Assembly: GCF_003258835.1 (NCBI RefSeq)
Contig: NZ_NPEV01000029.1
Span: 1 to 64,000, forward strand
Direction: 5' to 3'
Source of the DNA: Rhodobium orientis
Lineage (GTDB): Bacteria; Pseudomonadota; Alphaproteobacteria; Rhizobiales; Rhodobiaceae
Length of the DNA stretch: 64,000 nt
The notes under the pieces are model-generated. The model was not told the origin of the DNA, searched no databases, and saw nothing but the letters and a program-made list of their open reading frames with translations. The stretch's first letter is position 1. Each line of letters starts with the position of its first letter. The position numbers and the translations under genes were made by a program. This document shows positions 8,590-17,996 of the stretch, piece by piece.

Positions 8590-9221
8590 CACTCCACCTC
8601 GGTGGCGAGGGCGTTGACGGCTGCGGCCGTCATGGCGCTGCCGCCGCGCCGGCCGGAAACGGTGAGGCACGGCACGCGGCCGTCGGCGGCAAGCGCCTCT
8701 TTCGATTCCGCCGCGCCGACGAAGCCGACCGGCATGCCGATGACGGCCGCCGGCAGCGGCGCCCCGGCGTCGAAGAGCTCGAGCAGGTGAAAGAGCGCGG
8801 TCGGCGCATTGCCGATGGCGACGAGCGCCCCTTCCATTTCCGCGCCCCAAAGATCGAGGGCGGCGGCCGAACGCGTGTTACCGATCTTTTTCGCCAGGTC
8901 CGGCACGGCGGGAAAATCGAGCGTGCAGATCACCCGGTTGTCGGCGGGAAGCCGCGTGCGGGTGACGCCGTTGGCGACCATCTTGGCGTCACACAGGATC
9001 GGTTTCCCGGCCTTCAGCGCCGCCTGAGCGGCGTCGGTGAAACCCGGCGAAAAGGTCAGGTCCTTGGCGACGTCGACCATGCCTGAGGCATGGATGATGC
9101 GCACGGCAACGCGCGCCTCGTCCGCGCTGAAGCGGGCAAGGTCCGCCTCGGACCGGATCGTCGCGAAGGATTTTCTGTAAATCTCCGCGCCGTCGCGGAT
9201 GTAGTCGTAGCCGGGTGTCAA
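8589..9221 (-). CDS. cobH: Precorrin-8X methylmutase
   Basis: 210 residues. Moves the C-11 methyl to C-12, giving hydrogenobyrinic acid. The start is taken as TTG at 9221: it overlaps the cobG stop as TTGA, has GGAG nine bases upstream, and yields a normal N-terminus (MTPGYDYIRDGAEIYRKSF). The catalytic histidine lies in RIIHASGMVD (residue 44). Other family signatures are PILCDAKMVANGV, GNAPTALFHLLEL and IGMPVGFVGAAESKEAL. Confidence 0.93.
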   Translation of the reverse strand: MTPGYDYIRDGAEIYRKSFATIRSEADLARFSADEARVAVRIIHASGMVDVAKDLTFSPGFTDAAQAALKAGKPILCDAKMVANGVTRTRLPADNRVICTLDFPAVPDLAKKIGNTRSAAALDLWGAEMEGALVAIGNAPTALFHLLELFDAGAPLPAAVIGMPVGFVGAAESKEALAADGRVPCLTVSGRRGGSAMTAAAVNALATEVE

Positions 9222-10510
9222 CGGGGTTTACTCCAGGGGGCCGTCGCAAGTACGGCGATGACACCCTCAAGGTCAAGCCCGGAGAAATGCGGCGCGGCGT
9301 CCGCCCCTGCTTTCTCTGCTGCGTCCGCCCTGCCGTTCAGGATCACGTCATAGGCACCGTTCCTGCCGGAAAGGGTGAGGGTCGCCGGGCGCGGATGGGC
9401 GCAGCCCTTGGCGCAGCCGGAGACATGGACGGTCGCATCCGAGACGTCGTCCAGCACGCCCGAAGCGGCAAGGCGGGCGGCATCCGCGCGGGTCGCGACG
9501 GTTGCGCTTTCGCAGGCCGGTTTGCCGGGGCACGCGACTATGGCAAGGCGCGGATCGGCGGGGTCCGTGAGGAGGCCGGAGCAAGCGACGGCCTCAGCGA
9601 GGGCGTCCGCCGCCTCGGGCGCGATGCCGACAAGGACGAGGGACCGCCACGGCGTCAGCCGGATCGTGCCGTTGCCGAATTCTTCTGAGAAATCGGCAAG
9701 TTGTGCGAGGGCGGACACCTCTAGTGTTCCGAACGGCACGCCGACTGCGAAAAAGCCTGTGCCCTTCCCCAAATCGCCATAGCCGATCCTGGGCGCAGAT
9801 CGAGCGACCGGCTGCTCCTGCCCCGCCGGCATGAGCCCCGCCTTGGCGAACACCGCCTCGGGGCCCAGGACCTCGATGAGATGGCGCATCCGCCGCGGTG
9901 GCTCGGGTTGCGTCCCGGCGAGATCGAGGAACGCCAGCGCTACCGCGCGGGCGGCCGATGGAATATCCCCCTCGGCGCATTCGGCCGCGAGCGTTGACCC
10001 GGCAAGCCGCACGGCAACGCCGGTCGGCCCCGGCACGATCAGGACGTCGGCCCCCACATCGCCGAGCGGCGACGCCCCGCCACCATCGACCGAAAAACCG
10101 AATTTCGGCGGCAGCGCCCGGACCTCCGGGGTCGCGGCCAGCATCGCCTCAATGGCTCGCGCCGCAAGGTGCGCATCGAACGCCGCCGACGGATCATCGG
10201 CCCCGAGCGGGCTTGCCGCGACGTTCCGCACCTGCTCCACCGGTGCGCTGTCATGGGCAAGGCCGTGGCGAAAGACGACATCGGCGAAGGGCGCGATGGA
10301 ATCGAGAGAAAAGCCGCGAAACTGCAGGTTCGAGCGGTTGGTGACGTCGACGAGCCCGTTGCCGAAGCGCATCGCTGCCTCCGCCAGCGCCCGCGCCGCA
10401 TTGGCCGAAAGCGTCGCCGCCGTCGGCTTCACGCGCGCCAGGAACCCGTCGCCGGACTCCATCGGCTTCAACAGGCTCGGGCACCAGCCCTTGCGCATCG
10501 GCGCCGTCAC
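9218..10510 (-). CDS. cobG: Precorrin-3B synthase (monooxygenase)
   Basis: 430 residues from GTG at 10510, overlapping the cobN stop (GTGA). Oxygen-dependent formation of precorrin-3B, the step that marks the aerobic cobalamin route. The fold is that of nitrite/sulfite reductases: RKGWCPSLLKPMESGDGFLARVKP, VDVTNRSNLQFRG near the N-terminus, and a C-terminal Fe-S/sirohaem-type motif ACPGKPACESA...HVSGCAKGCAHP supplying four cysteines. Its presence argues for aerobic life. Confidence 0.95.
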   Translation of the reverse strand: MTAPMRKGWCPSLLKPMESGDGFLARVKPTAATLSANAARALAEAAMRFGNGLVDVTNRSNLQFRGFSLDSIAPFADVVFRHGLAHDSAPVEQVRNVAASPLGADDPSAAFDAHLAARAIEAMLAATPEVRALPPKFGFSVDGGGASPLGDVGADVLIVPGPTGVAVRLAGSTLAAECAEGDIPSAARAVALAFLDLAGTQPEPPRRMRHLIEVLGPEAVFAKAGLMPAGQEQPVARSAPRIGYGDLGKGTGFFAVGVPFGTLEVSALAQLADFSEEFGNGTIRLTPWRSLVLVGIAPEAADALAEAVACSGLLTDPADPRLAIVACPGKPACESATVATRADAARLAASGVLDDVSDATVHVSGCAKGCAHPRPATLTLSGRNGAYDVILNGRADAAEKAGADAAPHFSGLDLEGVIAVLATAPWSKPR

Positions 10511-13500
10511 GACGCGTCCCTTTCCAGCGCAAAGGCAACCGAGTTGCGCCGCGGACGCCAGAGGTCGCGCGAGATCGCGTCGCGGAACCGGTCGGCCATG
10601 GTCTCGCGCGCGGCCGGGTTGGCGTCCATCAGGAACGCATCGACCGCATCGTCGCCGAGGGTGGCGTCGAACAGGAGCTCGAACTGCCGGTCGAAACGCA
10701 CCGGGACGGTGGCGGCAAAGCCGGAGAGCCCGTCGATGGTGCGGGCGATCTCCGAGGCGCCGCGATAGCCGTGGCGCATCATGCCGGCGATCCAGTCCGG
10801 ATTGGCGGCCCGACCGCGCACGATCCGCGCGACCTCTTCGGCGACCGTGCGGACGGTCGGCGCGTCCGGTTTGGAGGTATCGGCATGGTAGAGCGCCGGC
10901 TTGCCGCCGAGCGCTTCGGCAGCAGCTGCGAACCCGCCCTCATGGGCGGCGTAGTCGATGCTTTCCAGGAGGTCGACCTCGCCATGGTCCTGGGAATGGA
11001 CGAAGGCATCGGCCGCCCTCAGCCGGTCGGAAAAGCCCTCGCGGTCGGCGATGCCGTCGAGATCCTTGCCGTAGGCGAAGGACGAGGCGTCGATATAGCG
11101 CGTGCCGAGGTCTGCGCTGGCCTGCCAGTCGCCGCGCAACATCGCCGTTTCGATGCCGGTGCCGTAGTCGCCGATAGCGGCGCCGAAGATGCGCGTCGTC
11201 GCCCGGCGGAATTCTTGGCCCGAAAGCCCCCGCGCGGCATCTGCCAGCGGATTGCCCGAGGGCTCGTCGAGCGCGGCTACGGCCCGGATCGCGGCATCGA
11301 GCAGCGCGATCTGGCTCTCGAAGGCATCGCGGAAGACGCCGGAGATGCGCACCGTGACGTCGATGCGCGGCCGGTCGAGCAGCGCCTGGGGCAGGATTTC
11401 AAAGCCGGAGACCCGGGCCGAGCCGTCGTCCCAGACCGGCTTGACGCCCATCAGGGTGAGGGCGAGGGCAAGATCCTCGCCGCCGGTGCGCATGGTGGTC
11501 GAGCCCCACAGGTCGATGACCAGCGAGCGCGGCCAGTCGCCATGCTCCTGCAGGTGGCGCAGGAGGAGGTTGTCCGCCGCCTTCTCGGCGAGCACCAGCG
11601 CGGAACGGGTCGGGATCGCGCGCGGATCGATGGTGAAGAGGTTACGGCCCGTCGGCAGCACATCGGCCCGCCCGCGCGTCGGCGCGCCGGCCGGACCGGG
11701 TTCGACGAAGCGGCCGTCGAGGGCGGCAAGGAGGGCGTCCATTTCGGCGGTCGGCGACGCGTCGAGTCGGCGTTCCAGATCGTCCGGCGCAATGGTCGGG
11801 GCGGCCGCTTTCAAAGCGTCGAGCAGCAGGTCCCGGCGCTCGGTACCCGGGCTGGCCCCGAAAATGTGAAGCCCGTCGCGGATCTGCAGGTCCTTGACGT
11901 CGCAGAGATAGGCATCGAGCCGGGCGAGCGCGTCGTCGTCGGACATGTCGCGGGTGACGCCGCTTTCCGCCAGGAGCCCCTCGCTTTCGGCGCGCTCAAG
12001 GATTTCCCGCCTGAGCAGCGCCATGCGCCGCACATCAAGCCCGTCGGCGGCGGCGAATTCGTCGACCAGCCGCTCCAGCTCGCGGGCCGAGCCATGGATT
12101 CCGGCCTGCTTCAGCGGCGGCGTCAGATGGCCGACGGTGACGGCGCCGACGCGCCGCTTGGCGACCGCGGCCTCGCCCGGATTGTTGACGATGAAGGGGT
12201 AGACGACCGGCAGGTCGGCGGAGAGCAGCGTCGGGAAGCAGGCACCGGACAGCGCGACCGCCTTGCCCGGCAGCCATTCCAGCGTGCCGTGGGTGCCGAG
12301 ATGGACGATGGCGTCGATGCCGAGCGCGCGCGATAGCCAGAGATAGAAGGCGACATAGCCGTGGCGCGGCGGCAGGTCGGGGTCGTGATAGGTCGCCTTG
12401 CGGTCGTCCCGTGCGCCCCGGTCCGGCTGGATCGCCGCCACCGAAGTGCCGAGCGTCAGCACCTTGAAGCGGAATGTTCCGTCCTCGACCGCCGGATCCT
12501 CCTCCGGCGCCCCCCAGGCTTCCAGAACGTCCCGGCGCACGCTGTCCGGCAGGGCGGAGAACAGCGCCCGGTAGTCGTCGAGCGAGAGCGTCGGGACTGC
12601 GGCGACCTCGCACAGCCCGGCAATGAGTTTCTTCTGGTCGGGCAGAGTTTCGCCGAGATCATAGCCTTCGGCAGCCAGCCGCGCGGTGAGGGTTTCCAGG
12701 CTCGCGACCGTGTCGAGCCCGACCGCATGGGCAACATGGCCGCCACCGGCCGGATAGTCCGACAGAATGAGCGCCAGCCGCCGCTCGCTCCGCCCTTTCG
12801 CGGCAAGCCGGGCCCAGTTCGCCGCCCGCCGCACCGTCAGGGAAATGCCCTCAGCGAATGGCTGGTGCATGGCGCGGCAGTATTGCAGCGCCGGGATCGC
12901 CACTTCTTCCGCCTTGAAGGAAACGGCGGTGGCGAGCACCCGACCGTCGAGTTCCGGCAGCACCACCTGCATGGCGAGATCGGCCTGGGAAAGCCCCCGC
13001 GCCGCGCCCTCCCATGCCTCGCGCGAGGAGCCGGCAAAGACCGCCTGCAGCACCGGCACCCCGGCGGCATCGAGCGGCGACGGCCCGTCGCCGAGCCGGG
13101 CGGAAAAGCCGGTGGCGTTGATCACGACCGCCGGCTCCCAGATGCGCACCGTGTCGGCGACGAAGGCGGCGGCGCCCGAATCCTTCAGGCTGTGGACAAA
13201 GACCGCACGGGCGTTGAGCCCCTCCGCGTCGAGCGCGTCTGCCAGCGCCTCGATCGGCGCGAAGTCGCCGGCGAGCAGATAGGATCGATAGAAGACGAGG
13301 ACCGCGAGCGGGCGTCCTTCCTGCTCAGGCGTCGCAAGATCATGGACGCCGAAGAGCGGCACGGTTTCAGCCACCCCGCCCGGATCGGGCGCCGCCCCGG
13401 ACAGGTGCGCGGCGAGCTTCAGGGCGAGCCCCATATTCGCCGGGCCGCCCGCAGCAAAGAGATCGTCGAGCCGCGCGTGCATCTCCCCATCGACCGTGGA

Positions 13501-13881
13501 GAGAGCGGCCAGCCGCTCGTCCTTCCTCCCGTCACCGGGCAGCAGCACCAGTTTCGCACCGGATGTCCGACAGGCGGCGGTCACCTCGTCGACGCCGTAG
13601 CGCCAGTAGTCGATGCCGCCGAGAAGCCGGAGGATGACGCACTTCGCCCGGCCGATCACCTCCTCCACATAAAGGTCGACCGACATCGGGTGTTTGAGCC
13701 GGGACAGGTTGGCGATCCTGACGCTCGGCAACGCACCTTCCAATGGCTGGAAGGCGGCGGCGAGCGCATTGAGGTCGCTGTCGGAGAACGACAGCACGAC
13801 GATGTCCGCAGCATTCTGGCCGAGATCGATGGCGACCTCGGCTTCCTCCAAAGAGTGGCTTTCGCGGACGAGAAGGTGCAT
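10507..13881 (-). CDS. cobN: Aerobic cobaltochelatase subunit CobN
   Basis: 1124 residues. Large subunit of the CobNST chelatase, which inserts Co2+ into hydrogenobyrinic acid a,c-diamide using ATP. N-terminus MHLLVRESHSLEEAEVAIDLGQ and block LSRLKHPMSVDLYVEE are typical, as are IVHLGTHGTLEWLPGKAVALS, LVIDLWGSTTMRTGGEDLALAL and SSFAYGKDLDG, shared with BchH/ChlH. It is about 150 residues shorter than the 1275-residue P. denitrificans protein but has both normal ends, so the difference is internal. cobS and cobT are not in the window. It lies directly after cobW, 4 bp away. Confidence 0.95.
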   Translation of the reverse strand: MHLLVRESHSLEEAEVAIDLGQNAADIVVLSFSDSDLNALAAAFQPLEGALPSVRIANLSRLKHPMSVDLYVEEVIGRAKCVILRLLGGIDYWRYGVDEVTAACRTSGAKLVLLPGDGRKDERLAALSTVDGEMHARLDDLFAAGGPANMGLALKLAAHLSGAAPDPGGVAETVPLFGVHDLATPEQEGRPLAVLVFYRSYLLAGDFAPIEALADALDAEGLNARAVFVHSLKDSGAAAFVADTVRIWEPAVVINATGFSARLGDGPSPLDAAGVPVLQAVFAGSSREAWEGAARGLSQADLAMQVVLPELDGRVLATAVSFKAEEVAIPALQYCRAMHQPFAEGISLTVRRAANWARLAAKGRSERRLALILSDYPAGGGHVAHAVGLDTVASLETLTARLAAEGYDLGETLPDQKKLIAGLCEVAAVPTLSLDDYRALFSALPDSVRRDVLEAWGAPEEDPAVEDGTFRFKVLTLGTSVAAIQPDRGARDDRKATYHDPDLPPRHGYVAFYLWLSRALGIDAIVHLGTHGTLEWLPGKAVALSGACFPTLLSADLPVVYPFIVNNPGEAAVAKRRVGAVTVGHLTPPLKQAGIHGSARELERLVDEFAAADGLDVRRMALLRREILERAESEGLLAESGVTRDMSDDDALARLDAYLCDVKDLQIRDGLHIFGASPGTERRDLLLDALKAAAPTIAPDDLERRLDASPTAEMDALLAALDGRFVEPGPAGAPTRGRADVLPTGRNLFTIDPRAIPTRSALVLAEKAADNLLLRHLQEHGDWPRSLVIDLWGSTTMRTGGEDLALALTLMGVKPVWDDGSARVSGFEILPQALLDRPRIDVTVRISGVFRDAFESQIALLDAAIRAVAALDEPSGNPLADAARGLSGQEFRRATTRIFGAAIGDYGTGIETAMLRGDWQASADLGTRYIDASSFAYGKDLDGIADREGFSDRLRAADAFVHSQDHGEVDLLESIDYAAHEGGFAAAAEALGGKPALYHADTSKPDAPTVRTVAEEVARIVRGRAANPDWIAGMMRHGYRGASEIARTIDGLSGFAATVPVRFDRQFELLFDATLGDDAVDAFLMDANPAARETMADRFRDAISRDLWRPRRNSVAFALERDAS

Positions 13882-13885
13882 GGGT

Positions 13886-14926
13886 TCAGCCGCGTATCGC
13901 CGTCTCGATGGCCGCCCGGTCGAGGCCGGAAAGGCCGATGACGACGAGCTGTCCGCGCCGCGGATCGTTCGCCGGCCAGGGCCGGTCGTAATGGTGCTGC
14001 AGTCGCTCGCCGACGCCCTGCACCGTCAGCCGCATGGGCTTGCCGGCAACCGCCGCATGCCCCTTCACCCTGAGAATCGGATGATCGCCGGTGACGGTCT
14101 TCAGCCGTTCCAAGAGCGGTTCCGGCGCGGAAAGCTCCGGCAGCTCGACAATAAAACTCTCGAAGTCGTCATGCTCGTGCTCGCCGTCGACGGCGTCGTG
14201 GTGCGACGGTCGGGCGTCGAGGTCGTCTTCGGCGGCGGCGGCAAGGCCGAGCACGGCGTCGACGTCGAGCTGGCCGCTCACCGTCGGCACGATTTTGACC
14301 GCGCGCGGGACTTCGGCGGCGATTTCCGCCGTCAGCCGCTCGATAACGCCAGGCTCCAAAAGGTCCGCCTTGTTGAGGAGGATGATGTCGGCGGCCATGA
14401 GCTGGTCCTCATAGACCTCGTTCAGCGGGTTGTCGTGGTCGAGCATTGCGTCGGCCTGGCGCTGCGCCTCGACCGCATCCGGATCGTCGGCAAAGCGCCC
14501 GTCGGCGACGGCCGGCGCATCGACGACGGCGATCACTCCGTCGACGGTCATGCGGGCGCGGATGTCCGGCCAGTCGAACGCCTTGATCAGCGGCTTCGGC
14601 AGGGCAACGCCGGAGGTCTCGATCAGCACGTGATCCGGTTTTTCGTCCCGGTCCAGCAGTGCCTGCATGGTCGGCAGGAAATCATCGGCAACCGTGCAGC
14701 AGATGCAGCCGTTTGCCAGTTCCACGATGTCCTCGTCCCGGCAGGACGCAAGACCGCAGCCTTGCAGCAACCCGCCGTCGACACCGACCGAGCCGAATTC
14801 GTTGACGAGGACGGCAAAGCGCCGCCCACCAGCGTTTTCAAGGACATGGCGCAGCAGCGTCGTCTTGCCGGCGCCGAGGAAGCCGGTGATCACGGTGACG
14901 GGGATGCGCTCGGCGATGGTCTTCAT
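13886..14926 (-). CDS. cobW: CobW-type GTPase, metal chaperone for cobalamin synthesis
   Basis: 346 residues. G3E-family P-loop GTPase thought to deliver Co(II) to the cobalt-insertion step. Walker A GFLGAGKTT (15-23), the metal-binding CxCC motif at residues 74-77 (GCICC), ETSG, the NKAD guanine-specificity motif, a histidine-rich loop (HHDAVDGEHEHDD, about 238-252), and a C-terminal CobW_C domain. Its start overlaps the stop of the DUF1636 gene by 4 bp. Placement just before cobN supports the cobalt role. Confidence 0.95.
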   Translation of the reverse strand: MKTIAERIPVTVITGFLGAGKTTLLRHVLENAGGRRFAVLVNEFGSVGVDGGLLQGCGLASCRDEDIVELANGCICCTVADDFLPTMQALLDRDEKPDHVLIETSGVALPKPLIKAFDWPDIRARMTVDGVIAVVDAPAVADGRFADDPDAVEAQRQADAMLDHDNPLNEVYEDQLMAADIILLNKADLLEPGVIERLTAEIAAEVPRAVKIVPTVSGQLDVDAVLGLAAAAEDDLDARPSHHDAVDGEHEHDDFESFIVELPELSAPEPLLERLKTVTGDHPILRVKGHAAVAGKPMRLTVQGVGERLQHHYDRPWPANDPRRGQLVVIGLSGLDRAAIETAIRG

Positions 14927-15327
14927 GTCTGGGGTTCCTCGTCCTTGGCAAGCATGCCCGGAAAGCGGGCAACGATGGCGTCATAGAGCGATGCCGGCCG
15001 TTTCGACCGGAATACGGTGCCCTTCTTCGATGCGCGAAAGGCGGCGCCGTAGGTGATGAGGTCGTCGGCGTGGTCGGGCGTCAGGTGACCGAGCAGATAC
15101 GACCACTTGCCCGGCGCGGAGATGGCGACGGAACAGCCCTGCTCGCAATTGGCCATGCAGACGATGGGCTCCACCGCGATCGGCGCCTCCGCATCGCCCT
15201 GAAGCTTTACTGCGATGCGCTCATAGAGGACGCGGCCATGCGCCGGGTCGTCCTCGCCAGGGGCGGGAAGCTTGGCGTTCTTGCAGGTCACACAGACGTG
15301 GAGAAGAGGTTGATCGTCGTCCGGCAC
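14923..15327 (-). CDS. DUF1636 metal-binding protein
   Basis: 134 residues from GTG at 15327, chosen because AAGGA sits seven bases upstream and the protein then opens with the family motif LLHVCVTCKNAK. A longer frame reaches back through the riboswitch and is not credible. DUF1636 proteins are thioredoxin-fold, ferredoxin-like and cysteine-rich. Here the motifs are CVTCK and VCMANCEQGCSVAISAPGKWSYLLGHL. They recur next to cobW/cobN in alphaproteobacteria and are presumed to handle cobalt, without direct proof. First gene behind the cobalamin riboswitch. Confidence 0.85.
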   Translation of the reverse strand: MPDDDQPLLHVCVTCKNAKLPAPGEDDPAHGRVLYERIAVKLQGDAEAPIAVEPIVCMANCEQGCSVAISAPGKWSYLLGHLTPDHADDLITYGAAFRASKKGTVFRSKRPASLYDAIVARFPGMLAKDEEPQT

Positions 15328-15490
15328 CGCGCAGTCCTTGTCCCGCGCGCAAAGGAAGCGCGCTTGTCGCGGGGTGCTGGTCCTTGCCGAATCGCCTGGT
15401 GGTGAGCGAAACGCGCCGCGGGGGAAAAAATCCTTCGCGACGTTTGCCCTGGCCGACGCACCCCGTTCGACCGCGCAATAGTCCTTTGAC

Positions 15491-15650
15491 GGCAGGTCTC
15501 CTGGCTCGCGGATCGTTCCGCCGCTTGTCGCCTTCCCGGGTTCGTTTGCGTGACCCAGTGGCGCACCGACAAGCGGCATTCCGCCTACAGTTGCGGGGGC
15601 AGCTGCGGCATCGGGCAGAGCCCTTACCGCATTCCCTATTATCTTCCCGA
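15491..15650 (-). promoter_or_regulatory. Cobalamin riboswitch
   Basis: Read on the minus strand, the conserved AdoCbl aptamer blocks appear in order: GGGAATGCGGT, then GCTGCCCCCGCAACTGTA, then the B12-box-like GCGCCACTGGGTCA, GGGAAGG, and finally AGCCAGGAGACCTGCC. Order and spacing fit the family. It leads into the DUF1636-cobW-cobN operon, 164 nt ahead of the first start codon. That leader contains a T6 run, but I could not see a convincing terminator stem before it, so control at transcription or translation stays open. Confidence 0.95.
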
Positions 15651-15671
15651 TGGAAGAACCGTCGGATTCTG

Positions 15672-15698
15672 ATTATTACGGGCCGAAATGGGTGTCAA
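15672..15698 (-). promoter_or_regulatory. Putative promoter of the riboswitch-cob operon
   Basis: On the minus strand a perfect TTGACA (15693-15698) is followed after 15 bp by AATAAT (15672-15677), five of six matches to the -10 consensus. It would start transcription about 15 nt before the riboswitch. The -35 box lies inside the first codons assigned to cobQ on the other strand. Confidence 0.5.
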
Positions 15699-17208
15699 TC
15701 GCATCATCGACGGGAACGGGACAACGAGCGGGCGCAAAGGCGCGGCCGGGCGCGCCGTCATGTTCCAGGGAACGGGCTCGAATGTCGGCAAGTCGCTGCT
15801 GACGGCGGGCATCGCCCGGGCGCTGACGCGGCGCGGCCTGACCGTACGCCCGTTCAAGCCGCAGAACATGTCGAACAACGCCATGGTGACGGCGGACGGC
15901 GGCGAGATCGGGCGGGCGCAGGCGCTTCAGGCAAGGGCCTGCGGCGTTCCCCCGACCGTCGACATGAACCCTGTCCTGCTGAAGCCCCAGAGCGAGGTCG
16001 GCGCGCAGATCGTCGTCCAGGGCAAGGTGACGGGAAGCGCCAAGGCGCGGGAGTTTCAGGAGATCAAACGTGGCCTGATGCCGGCCGTACTGGAAAGTTT
16101 TGAGCGCCTGAAGGCCGCGGCCGACATCGTCGTCGTGGAAGGCGCCGGCAGTGCGGCGGAGACGAATCTGAGGGCCAACGACATCGCCAATATGGGCTTT
16201 GCCCGCGCTGCGGACGTGCCGGTCGTCCTTGTCGGCGACATCGACCGCGGCGGCGTGATTGCGAGCCTCGTCGGCACGAAGACGGTGCTGGAGCGGCAAG
16301 ACGTTGCGATGATCGAAGGCTTCATCGTCAACAAGATGCGCGGCGACCCGTCCCTCTTCGCCGATGGCATGACGACGATTGCCGAAAAGACCAGCTGGGC
16401 GGCGATCGGGCTCCTGCCCTATTTCGACGCCGCCCGCCTCCTGCCCGCCGAGGACGCCTTCGAACTCGCCGAGCGGACGCCCGTGCGCAAGGACGGCGCA
16501 AAGCTGAAGATCGCCGTGCCGCTGTTGCCGCGGATCGCCAATTTCGACGATTTCGATCCACTCGCCGCCGAGCCGGACGTCGACCTCGTTTTCGTTGCAC
16601 CGGGCGAGCCGTTGCCGGCACCGCTCGACCTCGTCATCCTGCCGGGCTCCAAGGCGACGATTGCCGACCTTGCCGATTTTCGCGCCAATGGCTGGGACAT
16701 CGACCTTGCCGGCCACCACCGTCGCGGTGGACGCGTGCTCGGCGTCTGCGGCGGCTACCAGATGCTGGGGAAAACGATCTCCGACCCGGACGGCATCGAG
16801 GGCCCACCGGCAAGCGTTCCCGGCCTCGGCCTTCTCGACATCGAAACGGTGCTGACCGGCGACAAGCGACTGACCGAGACCTCCGGCACGAGCGCAGCGA
16901 ACGGCGCGCCCTTCGCCGGCTACGAAATGCATATCGGAGAAACCGTGGGCCCGGACACGGAACGGCCGGTGCTGACCTTTGCCGACGGCCGCCAGGACGG
17001 CGCGACCGCCGACGACGGCCTGGTCTCCGGCACCTATCTGCACGGCCTCTTCGGCCATGACGCCCAGCGCGCCGCGTTCATCGAGACGCTCGGCGGAAAG
17101 CCTTCCGGGCGGAACCACGATGCCGCGATCGAGGCGACGCTCGATGCGCTCGCCGACCATATCGAGGCCCATCTCGACCTGGAAAAAATCCTGAAGATCG
17201 CTCGCTGA
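15688..17208 (+). CDS. cobQ: Cobyric acid synthase (glutamine-hydrolysing)
   Basis: 506 residues. Amidates four carboxyls of adenosylcobyrinic a,c-diamide using glutamine and ATP. N-terminal dethiobiotin-synthetase-like domain with P-loop GTGSNVGKS and [11 protein letters not shown]-terminal class I-type amidotransferase domain with nucleophile Cys354 in [10 protein letters not shown] and His452 in [14 protein letters not shown] 15688 is provisional: no clear ribosome site precedes it, its first codons overlap a likely opposing promoter, and conservation begins only near a second in-frame ATG at 15760 ([10 protein letters not shown]). Divergent from the riboswitch operon. Confidence 0.95.
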   Translation: MGVNRIIDGNGTTSGRKGAAGRAVMFQGTGSNVGKSLLTAGIARALTRRGLTVRPFKPQNMSNNAMVTADGGEIGRAQALQARACGVPPTVDMNPVLLKPQSEVGAQIVVQGKVTGSAKAREFQEIKRGLMPAVLESFERLKAAADIVVVEGAGSAAETNLRANDIANMGFARAADVPVVLVGDIDRGGVIASLVGTKTVLERQDVAMIEGFIVNKMRGDPSLFADGMTTIAEKTSWAAIGLLPYFDAARLLPAEDAFELAERTPVRKDGAKLKIAVPLLPRIANFDDFDPLAAEPDVDLVFVAPGEPLPAPLDLVILPGSKATIADLADFRANGWDIDLAGHHRRGGRVLGVCGGYQMLGKTISDPDGIEGPPASVPGLGLLDIETVLTGDKRLTETSGTSAANGAPFAGYEMHIGETVGPDTERPVLTFADGRQDGATADDGLVSGTYLHGLFGHDAQRAAFIETLGGKPSGRNHDAAIEATLDALADHIEAHLDLEKILKIAR

Positions 17209-17235
17209 GGCCCCGAGGGGGCGTCGGAAGCGAGA

Positions 17236-17847
17236 CTAACCGCCGGTCGTTTCGCGCGTTGCGCGTTCGGAAAGCCGGAACGGCTTGTCGTCCCGCACCG
17301 TCGGTCGGCGCTCGTTCCACGACAGCGCGATGCCGATCTGGTTCTTGCGCCGCCACACCACCTTGCCACCGATCGGCCGGTCGACGGCCTCGATATTGAC
17401 CAGGACGTCGATGGGAAAGCTCATCGCCTTGTCGGAACGCAGGCGGCAGCCGGACCGGCTCGCATCGGTGATGACGCAGCTCGCCTTCCAGTCGCCGCCG
17501 GCATCCTTGACCACGGCCGGCATGTTCACCGGCATCCGCGCTTCCTTGCGCAGGTCGTTTTCCGGTAGCGAACCGGTCTCGAAGTCGACGCCGGTCATCT
17601 TTCCGCGCCGCCACGTCACGCAGGCGCCGATCAACTGGTCGAGATTGTCGAAGCGCAGCGACAGATAGTCGGGAACGTCCGAATTGTCCCGGGTTTCCAG
17701 GACGCAGCCGGTGCGGCGAAAGCTGTGCACCTTGGCCTCCACCGAGACCAGCCGTTCGCGGTCGATAACCCGCGCCGACGTCGGCAGCCGGACGTCGCCT
17801 TCGGCCGGCTCGTGAAACACGAAGAGGTCGGGCTCGCTCATCTCCAA
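17236..17847 (-). CDS. PilZ-domain protein
   Basis: 203 residues (201 if ATG 17841 is used instead of TTG 17847; the TTG has AGGA eight bases upstream). Two PilZ-like halves: residues about 20-95 (VDRERL...FRRTGCVLETR, LSLRFD) and 97-190, opening with RKEARMPVNMPAVVKDAG and continuing TDASRSGCRLRSDKAM and GKVVWRRKNQIGIAL. The second half keeps the (D/N)xSxxG-type element (DASRSG), so c-di-GMP binding is plausible there. The first is degenerate. Cytoplasmic, no membrane segment. Convergent with cobQ and monocistronic. A GCCCC/GGGGC hairpin (17210-17222) separates the two. Confidence 0.75.
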   Translation of the reverse strand: MEMSEPDLFVFHEPAEGDVRLPTSARVIDRERLVSVEAKVHSFRRTGCVLETRDNSDVPDYLSLRFDNLDQLIGACVTWRRGKMTGVDFETGSLPENDLRKEARMPVNMPAVVKDAGGDWKASCVITDASRSGCRLRSDKAMSFPIDVLVNIEAVDRPIGGKVVWRRKNQIGIALSWNERRPTVRDDKPFRLSERATRETTGG

Positions 17848-17977
17848 GGTGCAAATCCTATTCTATACACGCCATGAAACAATAGCCGGCGACCCTTAAG
17901 GGCCGTTTAATGGAGCGCAGCAAACGGTACCGGGGCACCGCGCGCTTCCCAATCGCCCTGTGCAAGCGGGCGGAATT

Positions 17978-17996
17978 ATGTGAAAAGCCTTCACAT
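17978..17996. promoter_or_regulatory. 19-bp operator at the tetR start (autoregulatory site)
   Basis: Perfect inverted repeat ATGTGAAAAGCCTTCACAT (7-bp arms, 5-bp spacer) spanning the start of the TetR gene. It has the same architecture as the palindrome at 18924-18942 ahead of the DUF2852 gene. Consensus: ATGTRAA-N5-TTYACAT. Confidence 0.7.

Noticed and set aside
15328-15579. N-terminal extension of the DUF1636 gene through the riboswitch
   Set aside because: The extension would be translated from the aptamer. The GTG at 15327 has a good ribosome site and starts right at the conserved domain.
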